Shown: piece by piece, positions 43,081 through 52,845 of the stretch
Position numbering within the stretch: the first letter of the stretch is position 1
Layout of the letters: each line of letters begins with the position of its first letter
From: Pseudomonas graminis
GTDB taxonomy: Bacteria > Pseudomonadota > Gammaproteobacteria > Pseudomonadales > Pseudomonadaceae
Direction of reading: 5' to 3'
Length of the DNA: 64,000 bases
NCBI RefSeq assembly: GCF_900111735.1
Contig: NZ_FOHW01000016.1
Span: 62,001-126,000, forward strand
Made by a program: the position numbers and the translations under genes
The notes under the pieces: model-generated
The model's input: the letters and a program-made list of their open reading frames with translations, nothing else
Databases searched by the model: none
What the model was told of the DNA's origin: nothing

Positions 43081-44487
43081 TCAGCAGCTGTAGTACAGCT
43101 CGTATTCCAGTGGGTGTACGAAGGTGCGCACTTTGATCTCTTCTTCGGATTTCAACGCGATGTAAGCGTCGATGAAGTCGTCGCTGAATACGCCGCCTTT
43201 GGTCAGGAACGCACGGCCTTTATCCAGCTCTTCCAGGGCTTCTTTCAGGCTGCCGCAAACTTGTGGGATCTCTTTCGCCTCTTCAGGCGGCAAGTCATAC
43301 AGGTTTTTGTCAGCAGCGTCGCCAGGGTGGATCTTGTTCTGGATGCCGTCCAGGCCAGCCATCAACAGTGCAGCGAATGCCAGGTACGGGTTGGCTGCCG
43401 GGTCCGGGAAACGTGCTTCGATACGACGGCCTTTAGGGCTGTTGACGTAAGGAATACGGATCGATGCCGAACGGTTACGAGCCGAGTAGGCCAGCATGAC
43501 CGGCGCTTCGAAACCTGGAACCAGACGCTTGTACGAGTTGGTTGCCGGGTTGGTGAAGCCGTTCAGTGCCTTGCCGTGCTTGATGATGCCGCCGATGAAG
43601 TACAGAGCGGTGTCGGACAGGCCGGCATAACCTTCGCCTGCGAAGGTGTTCTTGCCATCTTTGGAGATGGACATGTGAACGTGCATACCCGAACCGTTAT
43701 CGCCGTACAGAGGCTTTGGCATGAAGGTAGCGGTGCGGCCGTAAGCGTCGGCAACGTTGTGCACGACGTATTTCAGGGTCTGAACTTCGTCAGCCTTTTT
43801 AACCAGCGTGTTGAATTTCACGCCGATCTCGTTCTGGCCAGCGGTTGCCACTTCGTGGTGGTGAACTTCGACGACCTGGCCCATTTCTTCCAGAGCGTTG
43901 CACATTGCGGTGCGGATTTCGTGGTCGTGGTCGAACGGTGGAACCGGGAAGTAGCCGCCTTTGATGCCTGGACGGTGGCCCTTGTTGCCGCCTTCGATGT
44001 CCGCGTCGGACATCCACGAACCTTGTTCGGAGTAGATCTTGAACATGGAGCCGGAGATGTCGGACTTGAATTTCACTTCGTCGAAGATGAAGAATTCTGG
44101 CTCAGGGCCGGCGAATACGGTGTCACCGATACCGGTCGACTTCAGGTATTCCTCGGCGCGGTGAGCGATGGCGCGTGGGTCGCGATCGTAGCCCTGCATA
44201 GTCGAAGGTTCGATGATGTCGCAAACCAGGATCAGGGTAGGCTCTTCGGTGAACGGATCCAGGACGGCGGTTTCGTCGTCCGGCAGCAGGATCATGTCGG
44301 AGGCTTCGATGCCTTTCCAGCCCGAGATGGAGGAACCGTCGAACATTTTGCCGACTTCGAAGAAGTCGTCTTCCAGCGCATCGCGGGCCGGCATGGTCAC
44401 GTGGTGCTGAGTGCCTTTGGTGTCCGTGAAGCGCAGATCAATCCACTTAACGTCATGATCTTTGATGAGTTGAACCGACTTCGACAT
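43081..44487 (-). CDS. glnA: Glutamine synthetase (type I)
   Basis: A 468-aa dodecameric enzyme making glutamine from glutamate, ammonia and ATP. Signatures are [12 protein letters not shown] (about residues 49-60), the ATP-binding [16 protein letters not shown] and the adenylylation loop NLYDLPPEE, whose Tyr is the target of GlnE, so activity is controlled covalently. Typical length. Ribosome site CGGAGGACAAC precedes the ATG at 44487. The control region has a strong sigma54 promoter and two NtrC-like sites, matching known nitrogen control. Confidence 0.98.
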   Translation of the reverse strand: MSKSVQLIKDHDVKWIDLRFTDTKGTQHHVTMPARDALEDDFFEVGKMFDGSSISGWKGIEASDMILLPDDETAVLDPFTEEPTLILVCDIIEPSTMQGYDRDPRAIAHRAEEYLKSTGIGDTVFAGPEPEFFIFDEVKFKSDISGSMFKIYSEQGSWMSDADIEGGNKGHRPGIKGGYFPVPPFDHDHEIRTAMCNALEEMGQVVEVHHHEVATAGQNEIGVKFNTLVKKADEVQTLKYVVHNVADAYGRTATFMPKPLYGDNGSGMHVHMSISKDGKNTFAGEGYAGLSDTALYFIGGIIKHGKALNGFTNPATNSYKRLVPGFEAPVMLAYSARNRSASIRIPYVNSPKGRRIEARFPDPAANPYLAFAALLMAGLDGIQNKIHPGDAADKNLYDLPPEEAKEIPQVCGSLKEALEELDKGRAFLTKGGVFSDDFIDAYIALKSEEEIKVRTFVHPLEYELYYSC

Positions 44488-44587
44488 GTTGTCCTCCGGG
44501 GTGGATTAGGGCCTGAGTAGTAGTGGGCCCTTCAATTTGGGTGATGCCGGGCGCGATACTCGACCAAGGCAACCTGCCTCACAAGGG

Positions 44588-44603
44588 AGCAATTTGCATG
44601 CCA
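44588..44603 (-). promoter_or_regulatory. Sigma54 promoter of glnA
   Basis: Read leftward, TGGCATGCAAATTGCT matches the -24/-12 consensus (TGGCAC-N5-TTGCW) at all but one core base, with GG and GC exactly 10 bases apart. It lies about 100 bases before the glnA start. Confidence 0.85.
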
Positions 44604-44676
44604 GTGCCCTGTGTTGGGTTTTCCGCGGGAATACCAGTCTTTTAGCGCGTTAAACGTCGCATATTCGAAAACGGGC

Positions 44677-44691
44677 GCACCGTTGTGGTGC
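44677..44691 (-). promoter_or_regulatory. NtrC-binding site 1 of glnA
   Basis: GCACC-GTTGT-GGTGC is a perfect match to the NtrC dyad GCACC-N5-GGTGC. Its near edge is about 74 bases upstream of the -24 element. Confidence 0.85.
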
Positions 44692-44707
44692 TAAGTAATT
44701 GTATACA

Positions 44708-44722
44708 GGGCCGTTTTGGTGC
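44708..44722 (-). promoter_or_regulatory. NtrC-binding site 2 of glnA
   Basis: GGGCC-GTTTT-GGTGC matches site 1 at 12 of 15 bases and keeps one half-site intact. It is 31 bases from site 1, three helical turns, so two NtrC dimers could bind side by side on one face of the DNA. Confidence 0.65.
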
Positions 44723-44771
44723 GTGGACGATTGGCTGTACGATAACTGGTTAAACCTTGAGCAATTTCCGC

Positions 44772-44777
44772 TATAAT
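44772..44777 (+). promoter_or_regulatory. -10 element of thiI promoter
   Basis: TATAAT lies 43 bases before the thiI ATG. The -35 region about 17 bases upstream (GTTAAA) is poor. Confidence 0.4.
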
Positions 44778-44819
44778 CCGCGCCCCCCATTTTCGACCGG
44801 GACCTAGCGCGCTGTTTTC

Positions 44820-46274
44820 ATGAAATTAATCGTCAAAGTCTTCCCAGAAATCACTATCAAAAGCCGGCCTGTGCGCAAGCGCTTCATCAAACAGCTGGCC
44901 AAGAACATCCGTACGGTGCTCCGCGATCTGGACCCGGCGTTGGTGGTGGATGGCGTGTGGGACAACCTTGAGGTCGAAACAAAGGTCGAGGATGCCAAAG
45001 TCCTGCGCGAGATGACCGAGCGGCTGAGCTGCATGCCCGGCATCACGCACTTTCTGCAGGTTGACCAGTATCCGCTGGGCGACATGGATGACATCTACGA
45101 GAAGTGCAAACTGCACTTCGGCGATGCGATCCCCGGCAAGATATTCGGGGTGCGCTGCAAGCGCGCAGGTCATCATGACTTCAGCTCCATGGACGTCGAG
45201 AAGTACGTCGGTAGTAAGCTGCGCCGTGAGTGCAACGCCGCCGGTATTTCGCTGAAGGCGCCGGAAGTCGAAGTCAGAATCGAAATTCGGGACCAGCGTC
45301 TGTTCGTGATCCACAGCCAGCACAACGGCATGGGCGGTTATCCGCTGGGTTCGCTTGAACAGACCCTGATCCTGATGTCCGGTGGCTTTGACTCAACCGT
45401 GGCCGCTTACCAGATCATGCGCCGTGGCCTGATGAGCCATTTCTGCTTCTTCAATCTGGGCGGACGTGCCCACGAGCTGGGCGTGATGGAAGTCGCGCAC
45501 TTCATCTGGAAGAAGTACGGCAGCTCCCAGCGAGTGCTGTTCGTCAGCGTACCGTTCGAGGAAGTTCTGGGAGAAATTCTCGGAAAAGTCGATAACAGTC
45601 ATATGGGCGTAGTATTGAAGCGTATGATGTTGCGCGCTGCGACCAATATTGCCGACCGGCTGGAAATCGACGCGCTGGTCACCGGCGAGGCGATTTCCCA
45701 GGTGTCCAGCCAGACGCTGCCCAACCTGTCGGTGATTGATTGCGTGACAGAGAAGCTGGTCCTGCGACCGCTGATCGCCAGTCACAAACAGGACATCATC
45801 GACCTGGCCGATCAGATCGGCACCGGCGATTTTGCCCGGCACATGCCCGAATACTGCGGTGTGATTTCGGTGAACCCGAAGACCGCCGCCAAGCGCAACC
45901 GGGTCGAGCACGAAGAAAAATCGTTCGACATGTCCGTGCTCGAACGTGCGCTGGAAAACGCTCGTCTGGTACCGATCGATCGTGTGATCGAGGAATTGGG
46001 CCAGGACATTCAGATTGAAGAAGTCAGTCAGGCGCTGGCCGGGCAAGTGGTCATCGACATCCGTCACCCGGATGACGCTGAAGACCGTCCGCTGGCGCTG
46101 GCTGGCGTTGAAGTACAAACGCTGCCGTTCTTTGCATTGAACAGCCGTTTCAAGGAACTGGATGACACGCGCCAGTACCTGCTCTATTGCGACAAAGGCG
46201 TCATGAGTCGCCTGCATGCTCATCATCTGCTCAGTGAGGGGCATGCCAATGTGCGCGTTTATCGACCGAGCTAA
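44820..46274 (+). CDS. thiI: tRNA 4-thiouridine synthase ThiI
   Basis: A 484-aa enzyme that thiolates U8 of tRNA and supplies sulfur for thiazole. Order: ferredoxin-like domain and THUMP (residues 1-165, with [15 protein letters not shown]), PP-loop adenylating domain ([11 protein letters not shown], about residues 183-193; Cys in MPEYCGVIS), and a C-terminal rhodanese domain (about 400-484) with the persulfide Cys in [10 protein letters not shown]. The long form with rhodanese is the fully active type. It is divergent from glnA. Confidence 0.96.
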   Translation: MKLIVKVFPEITIKSRPVRKRFIKQLAKNIRTVLRDLDPALVVDGVWDNLEVETKVEDAKVLREMTERLSCMPGITHFLQVDQYPLGDMDDIYEKCKLHFGDAIPGKIFGVRCKRAGHHDFSSMDVEKYVGSKLRRECNAAGISLKAPEVEVRIEIRDQRLFVIHSQHNGMGGYPLGSLEQTLILMSGGFDSTVAAYQIMRRGLMSHFCFFNLGGRAHELGVMEVAHFIWKKYGSSQRVLFVSVPFEEVLGEILGKVDNSHMGVVLKRMMLRAATNIADRLEIDALVTGEAISQVSSQTLPNLSVIDCVTEKLVLRPLIASHKQDIIDLADQIGTGDFARHMPEYCGVISVNPKTAAKRNRVEHEEKSFDMSVLERALENARLVPIDRVIEELGQDIQIEEVSQALAGQVVIDIRHPDDAEDRPLALAGVEVQTLPFFALNSRFKELDDTRQYLLYCDKGVMSRLHAHHLLSEGHANVRVYRPS

Positions 46275-46414
46275 GTGCCCGGGGCTGTTTGCCTGTGGCT
46301 TGCGTCACCGGCCCCCCGACACCAGTCGTCAGCCGTAACGGCTTTCGCCGGCTCCACCGTTCATAGCTGCCTGGAATCAGGCAGCTGACCGAATCCTCTG
46401 ATCGAGATACACAA

Positions 46415-48235
46415 GTGATCGAAAATCTACGCAACATCGCCATCATTGCTCACGTTGACCACGGTAAAACTACCCTCGTCGACAAGCTTCTGCGCCAGTC
46501 CGGCACCCTTGAGCGCAACGAGCTCAACGACGAACGCGTGATGGACTCCAACGACCAGGAGAAAGAACGCGGTATTACCATTCTCGCGAAGAACACCGCG
46601 ATCAACTGGAATGGCTACCACATCAACATCGTTGACACCCCGGGCCACGCCGACTTCGGTGGTGAAGTAGAGCGCGTGATGTCGATGGTTGACTCCGTTC
46701 TGCTGCTGGTCGACGCTCAAGACGGCCCTATGCCGCAAACCCGTTTCGTGACCAAGAAGGCGTTCGAAGCCGGCCTGCGTCCAATCGTGGTCATCAACAA
46801 GGTTGACCGTCCAGGCGCGCGTCCGGACTGGGTTCTGGACCAGATCTTCGACCTGTTCGACAACCTCGGTGCCACCGAAGAACAGCTGGACTTCAAAGTC
46901 GTCTACGCCTCGGCCCTGAACGGCATCGCCGGTCTGGAACACACCGACATGGCTGAAGACATGACCCCGCTGTACCAGTCGATCGTCGACAACGTACCTG
47001 CGCCAAAGGTTGACCGTGACGGTGCGTTCCAGATGCAGATTTCGGCACTGGACTACAACAGCTTCCTGGGTGTTATCGGCGTTGGCCGTATCGCTCGTGG
47101 CCGCGTCAAGCCGAACACTCCGGTTGTCGCGATCGGTGCTGACGGCAAGCGTCGCAACGGCCGTATCCTGAAGCTGATGGGTCACCACGGTCTGCACCGC
47201 ATCGACGTCGATGAAGCAGCAGCCGGTGACATCGTCTGCATCAGCGGCATGGACTCGCTGTTCATTTCCGACACCCTGTGCGATCCGCTGAACGTGGAAG
47301 CAATGGTGCCGTTGACCGTTGACGAACCAACCGTTTCGATGACCTTCCAGGTCAACGACTCGCCGTTCTGCGGTAAAGAAGGCAAGTTCGTGACGTCCCG
47401 TAACATCAAGGAACGTCTGGACAAAGAGCTGCTGTACAACGTTGCTCTGCGCGTTGAAGAAGGCGACACCGCTGACAAGTTCAAGGTCTCGGGCCGTGGT
47501 GAGCTGCACTTGTCCGTACTGATCGAAACCATGCGTCGCGAAGGCTTCGAAATGGGTGTTGGTCGTCCGGAAGTGATCATCCGTGTCGTTGACGGCGTCA
47601 AGCAGGAACCGTTTGAAAACGTCACCATCGACCTGCCAGAAGAATCCCAGGGCGCCATCATGGAGCAAATGGGTCTGCGCAAAGGCGATCTGACCAACAT
47701 GGTTCCGGATGGCAAGGGCCGTGTGCGCCTTGAGTACAACATCCCGGCTCGCGGTCTGATCGGTTTCCGTAACGAGTTCCTGACCCTCACCTCTGGTGCA
47801 GGCATCCTGACCTCGATCTTCGACCGTTACGACACCATGAAGTCGGGCGACGTCTCCGGCCGTCAGAACGGCGTTCTGGTTTCGGTTGAGACCGGCAAGG
47901 CGCTGACCTACTCGCTGGAAACCCTGCAGGCTCGTGGCAAGCTGTTCGTAGAACACGGCCAGGAGATCTACAACGGTCAGATCGTAGGCCTGAACAGCCG
48001 CGACAACGACCTGGGTATCAACCCAACCAAAGGCAAGAAGCTCGACAACATGCGTGCTTCGGGTAAAGACGAGACCATCGCTCTGGTTCCACCGGTCAAG
48101 TTCACCCTGGAACAGGCTCTGGAATTCATCCAGGACGACGAGCTGTGTGAAGTCACTCCTAAGTCGATCCGTCTTCGCAAGAAGATCCTCGACGAAAGCG
48201 AGCGTACCCGCGCTGCCAAGAAAGCCAAGGCGTAA
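46415..48235 (+). CDS. typA: Ribosome-associated GTPase TypA/BipA
   Basis: A 606-aa translational GTPase related to EF-G, involved in ribosome assembly and stress or low-temperature growth. GTP-binding motifs: G1 AHVDHGKT (near residue 11), RGITIL (switch I), DTPGH and NKVD. The C-terminal TypA-specific domain is complete (ends TRAAKKAKA). The start codon is GTG at 46415, chosen because the sequence [18 protein letters not shown] is the family's N-terminus. A strong terminator follows 20 bases after the stop. Confidence 0.97.
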   Translation: MIENLRNIAIIAHVDHGKTTLVDKLLRQSGTLERNELNDERVMDSNDQEKERGITILAKNTAINWNGYHINIVDTPGHADFGGEVERVMSMVDSVLLLVDAQDGPMPQTRFVTKKAFEAGLRPIVVINKVDRPGARPDWVLDQIFDLFDNLGATEEQLDFKVVYASALNGIAGLEHTDMAEDMTPLYQSIVDNVPAPKVDRDGAFQMQISALDYNSFLGVIGVGRIARGRVKPNTPVVAIGADGKRRNGRILKLMGHHGLHRIDVDEAAAGDIVCISGMDSLFISDTLCDPLNVEAMVPLTVDEPTVSMTFQVNDSPFCGKEGKFVTSRNIKERLDKELLYNVALRVEEGDTADKFKVSGRGELHLSVLIETMRREGFEMGVGRPEVIIRVVDGVKQEPFENVTIDLPEESQGAIMEQMGLRKGDLTNMVPDGKGRVRLEYNIPARGLIGFRNEFLTLTSGAGILTSIFDRYDTMKSGDVSGRQNGVLVSVETGKALTYSLETLQARGKLFVEHGQEIYNGQIVGLNSRDNDLGINPTKGKKLDNMRASGKDETIALVPPVKFTLEQALEFIQDDELCEVTPKSIRLRKKILDESERTRAAKKAKA

Positions 48236-48254
48236 CTAGCCCCGGCTGAACGAA

Positions 48255-48290
48255 AACGCCCCCGGTCGAAAGGCCGGGGGCGTTTTTGTT
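48255..48290 (+). terminator. Terminator of typA
   Basis: AACGCCCCCGG pairs with CCGGGGGCGTT around an 8-base loop and is followed by TTTTTGTTTG. Confidence 0.92.
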
Positions 48291-48352
48291 TGTGTGGGAT
48301 TTGGCTTGGCCCGTGTCGAAACTGTGAGGGCGATGTCGCTCAATCCAGCCTC

Positions 48353-48376
48353 TTCCCGGCTAAAGCCGGTCCCACT
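48353..48376. repeat. Half REP (CCCGGCTAAAGCCGG type)
   Basis: One arm, TTCCCGGCTAAAGCCGGTCC, without its partner. It is the same type as the pairs at 33.8-33.96 kb. Confidence 0.7.
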
Positions 48377-48386
48377 GAGGTGAGGC

Positions 48387-48842
48387 TTAGAACTTCAACG
48401 GCACCCGGCCGGAGTTCGAGTTCAGCGTGCCGGTGCTTTCGCGCACGACTTCTTTCGGCTTGTACGCGCAATAACCCGGGCGCGGACCGATCTTCGGGTG
48501 GTTGCGGCAGGTGTCGGGGCGTTTGTCGTAGATGGTGCACAGCCGGCTCTTGCGATCCAGGTACAGGCAATCGTTGTTGCTCATGCGCTGAAGGGTGAAG
48601 ATTCCGGACTTCTGGTTGAAGCGCTCGACGATCCCGTCCTTCTGCAACCGCTTGGCGATGTTCTTCGGGTTATCGCCCTGTTCGAACTCGTCGACGATGC
48701 CGATGCGGATCAGGTCCTTGATCTTCACTTCAACAGGCAGCGTGCAGCAGCTGGAGACGCAGCCTCCGCACATATAGCTGGAGTATTTCTGCCAGGTCTC
48801 GATGCGGTCGAGTTCTGCAGCGGCGATCAAAGTGGGCTTCAT
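48387..48842 (-). CDS. YkgJ-type cysteine-cluster protein
   Basis: A 151-aa protein with the cysteine pattern of the zinc/iron-chelating YkgJ family: CGGCVSSCC (about residues 25-33), then CLYLDRKSRLCTIYDKRPDTC and a final C in PGYCAYKP. The family may bind zinc or an iron-sulfur cluster; the role is not known. No signal peptide. It is transcribed alone between typA and the GTPase gene. Confidence 0.82.
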   Translation of the reverse strand: MKPTLIAAAELDRIETWQKYSSYMCGGCVSSCCTLPVEVKIKDLIRIGIVDEFEQGDNPKNIAKRLQKDGIVERFNQKSGIFTLQRMSNNDCLYLDRKSRLCTIYDKRPDTCRNHPKIGPRPGYCAYKPKEVVRESTGTLNSNSGRVPLKF

Positions 48843-48963
48843 GAGCGTGTGCTTCCGGGTGTATCGGGCGCGCGATCATACCGGTCCGCGCGCAATTCCC
48901 CTACCGCAAAATCGTCGGGGCGACTATCGGCTGCTGCCTGGCAGCTCATTGCGGTCGCCCATT

Positions 48964-50349
48964 TCAGACCAGCACAGTCTTGGCCAAGTCCTCGACTTGC
49001 TCCTGGCGCTCGCTCTGGTTCAGCTTTGCGCCAGGATTCAGCGACGACCACTGCGGATGCGCCCGCGCCTTATGCAGTGCCTCCGGCAGCTTGCCTTCGC
49101 GCCAGGTCTTGTCCAGAGGCTCGGTCAGTTTGATGCTCTCCATCGCGGCATGACCGCGCACTTCCAGCGCTTGCAGCAGTTGCCGTTGGCGCAGCGCGAG
49201 CAGTCGCAGCACGGCATCGTCGACCGTCAGCTCGCGCTGACCCTTGAACTTGTCCATCAGCCGGCCGCCGTAACTGCGCGCTGTCTGCAGAGCGCCGCCG
49301 GCAATCGCGCCGACCAGTGCCGCCGCCCCCAGCGTGATGCCGCCGACCAGCAAGTCCACGCCTGCACCTGCCGCCGCGCCCGCAGCGATACCGCCACCCA
49401 CGCGTACGCCAAGCAATTTCAGGGTTTCGGGATTGAACAGGTCATCCCCCCAGCGGCCATCCATCAACGGCAAGTCGCTGGCCGAGGCATCTTCTCGACG
49501 AAACGCGTAAAGCTTGAGCAGCGACTCGACGCAACGCTGTTCGCGCTGACGCACGGCTTTGCGCAGATCGTCTATGGCGGCCTGCACTTGACCGGAATCC
49601 GTCGCAACACTTCGGCGGCAGGCTGCGCAGTCGAGCAAGAGCTCGGAGATCAGTCGGGCTGCGCTCTGCTTGCGAGCCTCACGCTGGGCCTGTTGATCTG
49701 CGATGAGACGCTCAAGTCGTCCCCGTGAGGTTTCCAGCAACAGGGCGAGGCTTTCATACAGGCGACGTTCGCCATCTTCGGGCGGGGCGACGCTGTCAAA
49801 ACGCACCAGCGCGTGCAGGCCGAGACGCGCCAGCGCTTCACGCCAGTCCGGTTCGCGCTGCTGCGCACTGCTGACAAAATTGAGCACGGGCAGCAACGGT
49901 TTGCCGCAGCTGGCGAGCACGGCCAGCTCGTCGCGGTACTTGGCCAGCACCGGCTCCCGCGCATCGATCACGTACAGGCCGGCATCGGAGGCGAATAGCT
50001 GACGAAGCACTTTCGCTTCCTGTTCGAAACGCTGGCGTGCCTCGCTGCCTTCGAGAAAGCGTCCGAGCCGCGCCGGACCATCAAGGCGTTCGCCGGGCCG
50101 GTCCAGCCGCTCGAGATAGTCCAGCAGGGCGATGGCGTCTTCCAGGCCGGGCGTGTCGTACAGCTCCAGCAGCGCCTCGCCATCCACCGACAATCGCGCG
50201 CCTTCGACATGGCGTGTGGTGCTGGGGCGGTGGGAGACTTCGCCGAAGCCGACATCGCGGGTGAGCGTGCGCAACAACGACGTTTTGCCGACGTTGGTGT
50301 GGCCGACCACGGCCAGTTTCAGCGGTCGAATCGCGTCCTTGTCACTCAT
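48964..50349 (-). CDS. Membrane-associated GTPase with DUF3482
   Basis: A 461-aa protein. An Era/TrmE-like GTPase domain fills residues 1-220: G1 GHTNVGKTS (about 16-24), STTRHVEG as switch I, DTPGLED (G3) and a weaker G4 in PVLNFVSSA. The C-terminal half carries a glycine-rich membrane segment (VGGGIAAGAAAGAGVDLLVG, about residues 335-355) typical of proteins that insert in or remodel membrane. It overlaps the upstream DUF2868 gene by 8 bases; the pair is conserved as a unit in gamma-proteobacteria. Function unknown. Confidence 0.8.
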   Translation of the reverse strand: MSDKDAIRPLKLAVVGHTNVGKTSLLRTLTRDVGFGEVSHRPSTTRHVEGARLSVDGEALLELYDTPGLEDAIALLDYLERLDRPGERLDGPARLGRFLEGSEARQRFEQEAKVLRQLFASDAGLYVIDAREPVLAKYRDELAVLASCGKPLLPVLNFVSSAQQREPDWREALARLGLHALVRFDSVAPPEDGERRLYESLALLLETSRGRLERLIADQQAQREARKQSAARLISELLLDCAACRRSVATDSGQVQAAIDDLRKAVRQREQRCVESLLKLYAFRREDASASDLPLMDGRWGDDLFNPETLKLLGVRVGGGIAAGAAAGAGVDLLVGGITLGAAALVGAIAGGALQTARSYGGRLMDKFKGQRELTVDDAVLRLLALRQRQLLQALEVRGHAAMESIKLTEPLDKTWREGKLPEALHKARAHPQWSSLNPGAKLNQSERQEQVEDLAKTVLV

Positions 50350-51721
50350 GTCCGCTCTCCAGCCAGGTTACTGGCGTGCTGTCGGTCCAGTTCAGTTCAA
50401 GCTGCTGCAGCGCCGCGCGCCAATCATCCAGTCGGTCGGCATCCAGCGCCTGTCCGGAGGGGGCGGGCAACAACCAGATGCGAGTGACGGTGGCGCAGCG
50501 AGCCAACTCCGCAATCAACGCCAGGCTGCCGCGATCCGGCGAACGACGTGGATCGCAGGCGATGGCCAGGCGCGCAGGTGGATAGCGTGTCAGTTGGTCG
50601 AGCAGTGTGCGCCTTGATTCACGGGAGTCGAGAATGCCCGCGTTCACCACGCTGTCGGGAAGCTCGGGTGGCCACGGCTGCTGATTGTCCAGCTCGATTG
50701 CGACCAGCAGCGCGCCCTGGCTTTCGCTCGCCGACGGACCGGTGGTGACCTCGTGAAGCTCGGGAGGCGCTGCATCGTTGATGCCCAGCCGTTCGCTGCT
50801 GGGCATCAAGCGCTCGCGCAGCTCGACGAAACCGGGATGGCTCAGCTCCAGTGCCAACCCTTGTCGGCCCACGCGCCAACGCAGGTAACACAGCATCGTC
50901 AGCAGCAGGCGCGGGAAAATACCGAACACCACCAGCACCCCGACCAGCCATCCGGCCCAGGCCTGACGGGCGTTTTCGATGGCGAGCGCATTGTCACCGC
51001 TGGCGCGAATCATTGACTCGGTGGGCACGCTGAAACCGAGAAGCGAGGGAATTGCTCCCAGGCCTCGGGTCAGGCTGACAAAGGTGTCGCTGCCCAGAAT
51101 GGTGGTTTCCCAGACGAAGCCGTAGCGCCGTGTCGCCATCAGTAACAGCAGCAGCGTCAGCGCGCTAAGCAGGGCAAGCAGCCACAGACCGTTGACGCAG
51201 ATGCCCAGCACCCAGCGGTTCAGGCGCTTGCGTTGCAGCAGCAATATCAATGCAGGCGCGAGCTGCGCCGCCTGGGCATCGCGCGCCAGTTTCTCGCTCA
51301 GCCACAACCAGAGGCGACCAAGCCCGGCGGTACTTTCCCCGACGAAGAACACACCTATGGCCCAACTCAACAGCAGAATCAGGTTAAGCCCGAGCAGGCT
51401 GCCCAGCGCCCAGAACACATTGACGGGCGTCTGTCCGTCGCCCAGCGCAGCGAACGCCAGTCCGGCACCGCTGACCACCGCGAACACCGCCAGCAGTATC
51501 AGCGCCAGGCGCGCGCCGTGTTTCCAGTGATGCAGGGCCTTAAGCATGCCGTCGCGTTCGGCAAGCCATAGGGCGCGGTGTTTGATCCGGGTTTGCAAGT
51601 CGCCTGCAGCGGCGCGCGCGCGGCGGTTGGCTTCTTCGTCTTCGAGCGCGCCGGCGTGTTCTTCACGCAGGCGCACGGCTTCGGTCAGCCAGAGTTCATC
51701 AAGGGGAGTCAATGCAGTCAC
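50342..51721 (-). CDS. DUF2868 membrane protein
   Basis: A 459-aa protein with four or more helices (LALILLAVFAVVSGAGLAFA, LLGLNLILLLSWAIGVFFV and two further) and a soluble C-terminal domain that reads like an ATP- or GTP-interacting fold (LLVAIELDNQQPWPPE). It ends overlapping the GTPase start. I use GTG at 51721 (VTALTPLDELWLTEAVRL) as start: the open frame continues to 52012 but the extra part is REP DNA. The ribosome site before GTG is poor. Likely partner of the GTPase; function unknown. Confidence 0.75.
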   Translation of the reverse strand: MTALTPLDELWLTEAVRLREEHAGALEDEEANRRARAAAGDLQTRIKHRALWLAERDGMLKALHHWKHGARLALILLAVFAVVSGAGLAFAALGDGQTPVNVFWALGSLLGLNLILLLSWAIGVFFVGESTAGLGRLWLWLSEKLARDAQAAQLAPALILLLQRKRLNRWVLGICVNGLWLLALLSALTLLLLLMATRRYGFVWETTILGSDTFVSLTRGLGAIPSLLGFSVPTESMIRASGDNALAIENARQAWAGWLVGVLVVFGIFPRLLLTMLCYLRWRVGRQGLALELSHPGFVELRERLMPSSERLGINDAAPPELHEVTTGPSASESQGALLVAIELDNQQPWPPELPDSVVNAGILDSRESRRTLLDQLTRYPPARLAIACDPRRSPDRGSLALIAELARCATVTRIWLLPAPSGQALDADRLDDWRAALQQLELNWTDSTPVTWLESGHE

Positions 51722-51812
51722 GCGGCGTCTCGTCGGTAAAGTCGTGGGTGAGCATAACCGGTGTGGCTGCGATCGCGCATTGCCAAGGGTTTGCGTTGCT
51801 TGGACAACCGCC

Positions 51813-51898
51813 ATCGCGAGCAAGCTCACTCCTACAGGTTCGTCGTTTGAAATTTCCCGCCCTGTGCGCACAGTGTAGGAGTGAGCTTGCTCGCGATA
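51813..51898. repeat. REP inverted pair (GTGAGCTTGCTCGC type)
   Basis: Inverted arms GCGAGCAAGCTCACTCC and GGAGTGAGCTTGCTCGC are perfect complements over about 24 bases, 35 bases apart. It lies between DUF2868 and the divergent folA. Confidence 0.88.
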
Positions 51899-51975
51899 GG
51901 GACCTTCCCGGCGATGGTCATTCGGCTTGTACTCCGGTGAAGGAATCAGAGGGTGGCCTCTGATATCCTCGCACC

Positions 51976-52488
51976 ATGAAAAAACATCTCCCCTTGAGCT
52001 TGATCGCCGCACTCGCTGAAAACCGGGTCATCGGCGTCGACAATTCCATGCCCTGGCACCTGCCGGGCGATTTCAAATACTTCAAGGCAACCACGCTGGG
52101 CAAGCCGATCATCATGGGTCGCAAGACTTGGGATTCTCTGGGCCGTCCGCTGCCGGGCCGGTTGAATCTGGTTGTCACCCGCCAACAGGATTTGCAGCTT
52201 GAGGGCGCCGAGGTTTTCACCTCTCTGGAAGCGGCGGTGCACCGCGCGGAAGAGTGGGCCCGCGAGCAGGGTGTCAGCGAAGTGATGCTGATCGGCGGCG
52301 CGCAGCTCTACGGCCAGGCCCTTGAGCATGCTGACCGCCTGTACCTCACCCGCGTGGTGTTGAGTCCCGAAGGCGATGCGTGGTTTCCGGAATTCGATCT
52401 GGCGCAGTGGAAACTGGTTTCCGACACGCCAACCCCGGCACTGGATGACAAGCCTGCGTACAGCTTCGAGGTATGGGAGCGCGCCTGA
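51976..52488 (+). CDS. folA: Dihydrofolate reductase
   Basis: A 170-aa enzyme reducing dihydrofolate to tetrahydrofolate with NADPH; the trimethoprim target. N-terminal LSLIAALAENRVIGVDNSMP carries the Met20-type loop, WHLPGDFKYFK the active-site acid (Asp here, as in most bacteria), IIMGRKTWDSLGRPLPGR the NADPH site and EVMLIGGAQLY the glycine pair. Length is slightly above the usual 159-165. Confidence 0.96.
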   Translation: MKKHLPLSLIAALAENRVIGVDNSMPWHLPGDFKYFKATTLGKPIIMGRKTWDSLGRPLPGRLNLVVTRQQDLQLEGAEVFTSLEAAVHRAEEWAREQGVSEVMLIGGAQLYGQALEHADRLYLTRVVLSPEGDAWFPEFDLAQWKLVSDTPTPALDDKPAYSFEVWERA

Positions 52489-52495
52489 TATTGCT

Positions 52496-52520
52496 ATCGC
52501 GAGCAAGCTCACTCCTACAG
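52496..52520. repeat. Single REP (GTGAGCTTGCTCGC type)
   Basis: One inverted arm ending CTCACTCCTACAG, 8 bases after folA. Confidence 0.8.
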
Positions 52521-52534
52521 GGGTATGCGATCAA

Positions 52535-52671
52535 CTGTAGGAGCGAGGCTTGTCCCGCGATCTGCCGGGAACCGGCAGTAAACCCGGCGAACGCGGCGTG
52601 TCTGATACGGCAAGCAGGTAGCCATTGCTGCCGGTCCCCGGCAGATCGCGGGACAAGCCGCGCTCCTACAG
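52535..52671. repeat. REP inverted pair (GGCTTGTCCCGCGATC type)
   Basis: Left arm GTAGGAGCGAGGCTTGTCCC and inverted right arm (GGGACAAGCCGCGCTCCTAC) differ at one or two positions in the head. The core again has CTGCCGGGAACCGGCAG as at 2.3 kb. Confidence 0.85.
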
Positions 52672-52698
52672 GTTTTGCCGCCACGTTAACGTCCGTAC

Positions 52699-52731
52699 TT
52701 GTCACAAAAACGTCGTTTTCGTGTCATCTGT
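52699..52731 (+). promoter_or_regulatory. Three 11-bp units upstream of pchP
   Basis: TTGTCACAAAA, ACGTCGTTTTC and GTGTCATCTGT run in series with an 11-base period. Each keeps an N-[TC]-GTC-N core like the PhoB box (CTGTCAT every 11 bases). The first and third units also form an imperfect inverted repeat (11 of 13 bases). This could be a PhoB or GbdR site. Confidence 0.35.
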
Positions 52732-52845
52732 CGCAAAAGACGATCAAGGTGACGCCATCAGAACGGACGCTGTCGCTGACGCATCCAAACAGTCATGGCT
52801 TTTTGTTACGGTCCTCCTCGAACCAGAAAAGGGGAGGAGATCACC

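Noticed and set aside
46427-47956. 509-codon frame opposite typA
   Set aside because: A high-GC codon shadow of typA; composition and lack of motifs or ribosome site show it is not real. The same applies opposite glnA (43114-44520), triC (16308-17963) and ilvD (56240-57691).
51722-52012. Upstream extension of DUF2868
   Set aside because: It covers a REP pair and the folA promoter region; the GTG at 51721 starts the family-like sequence.
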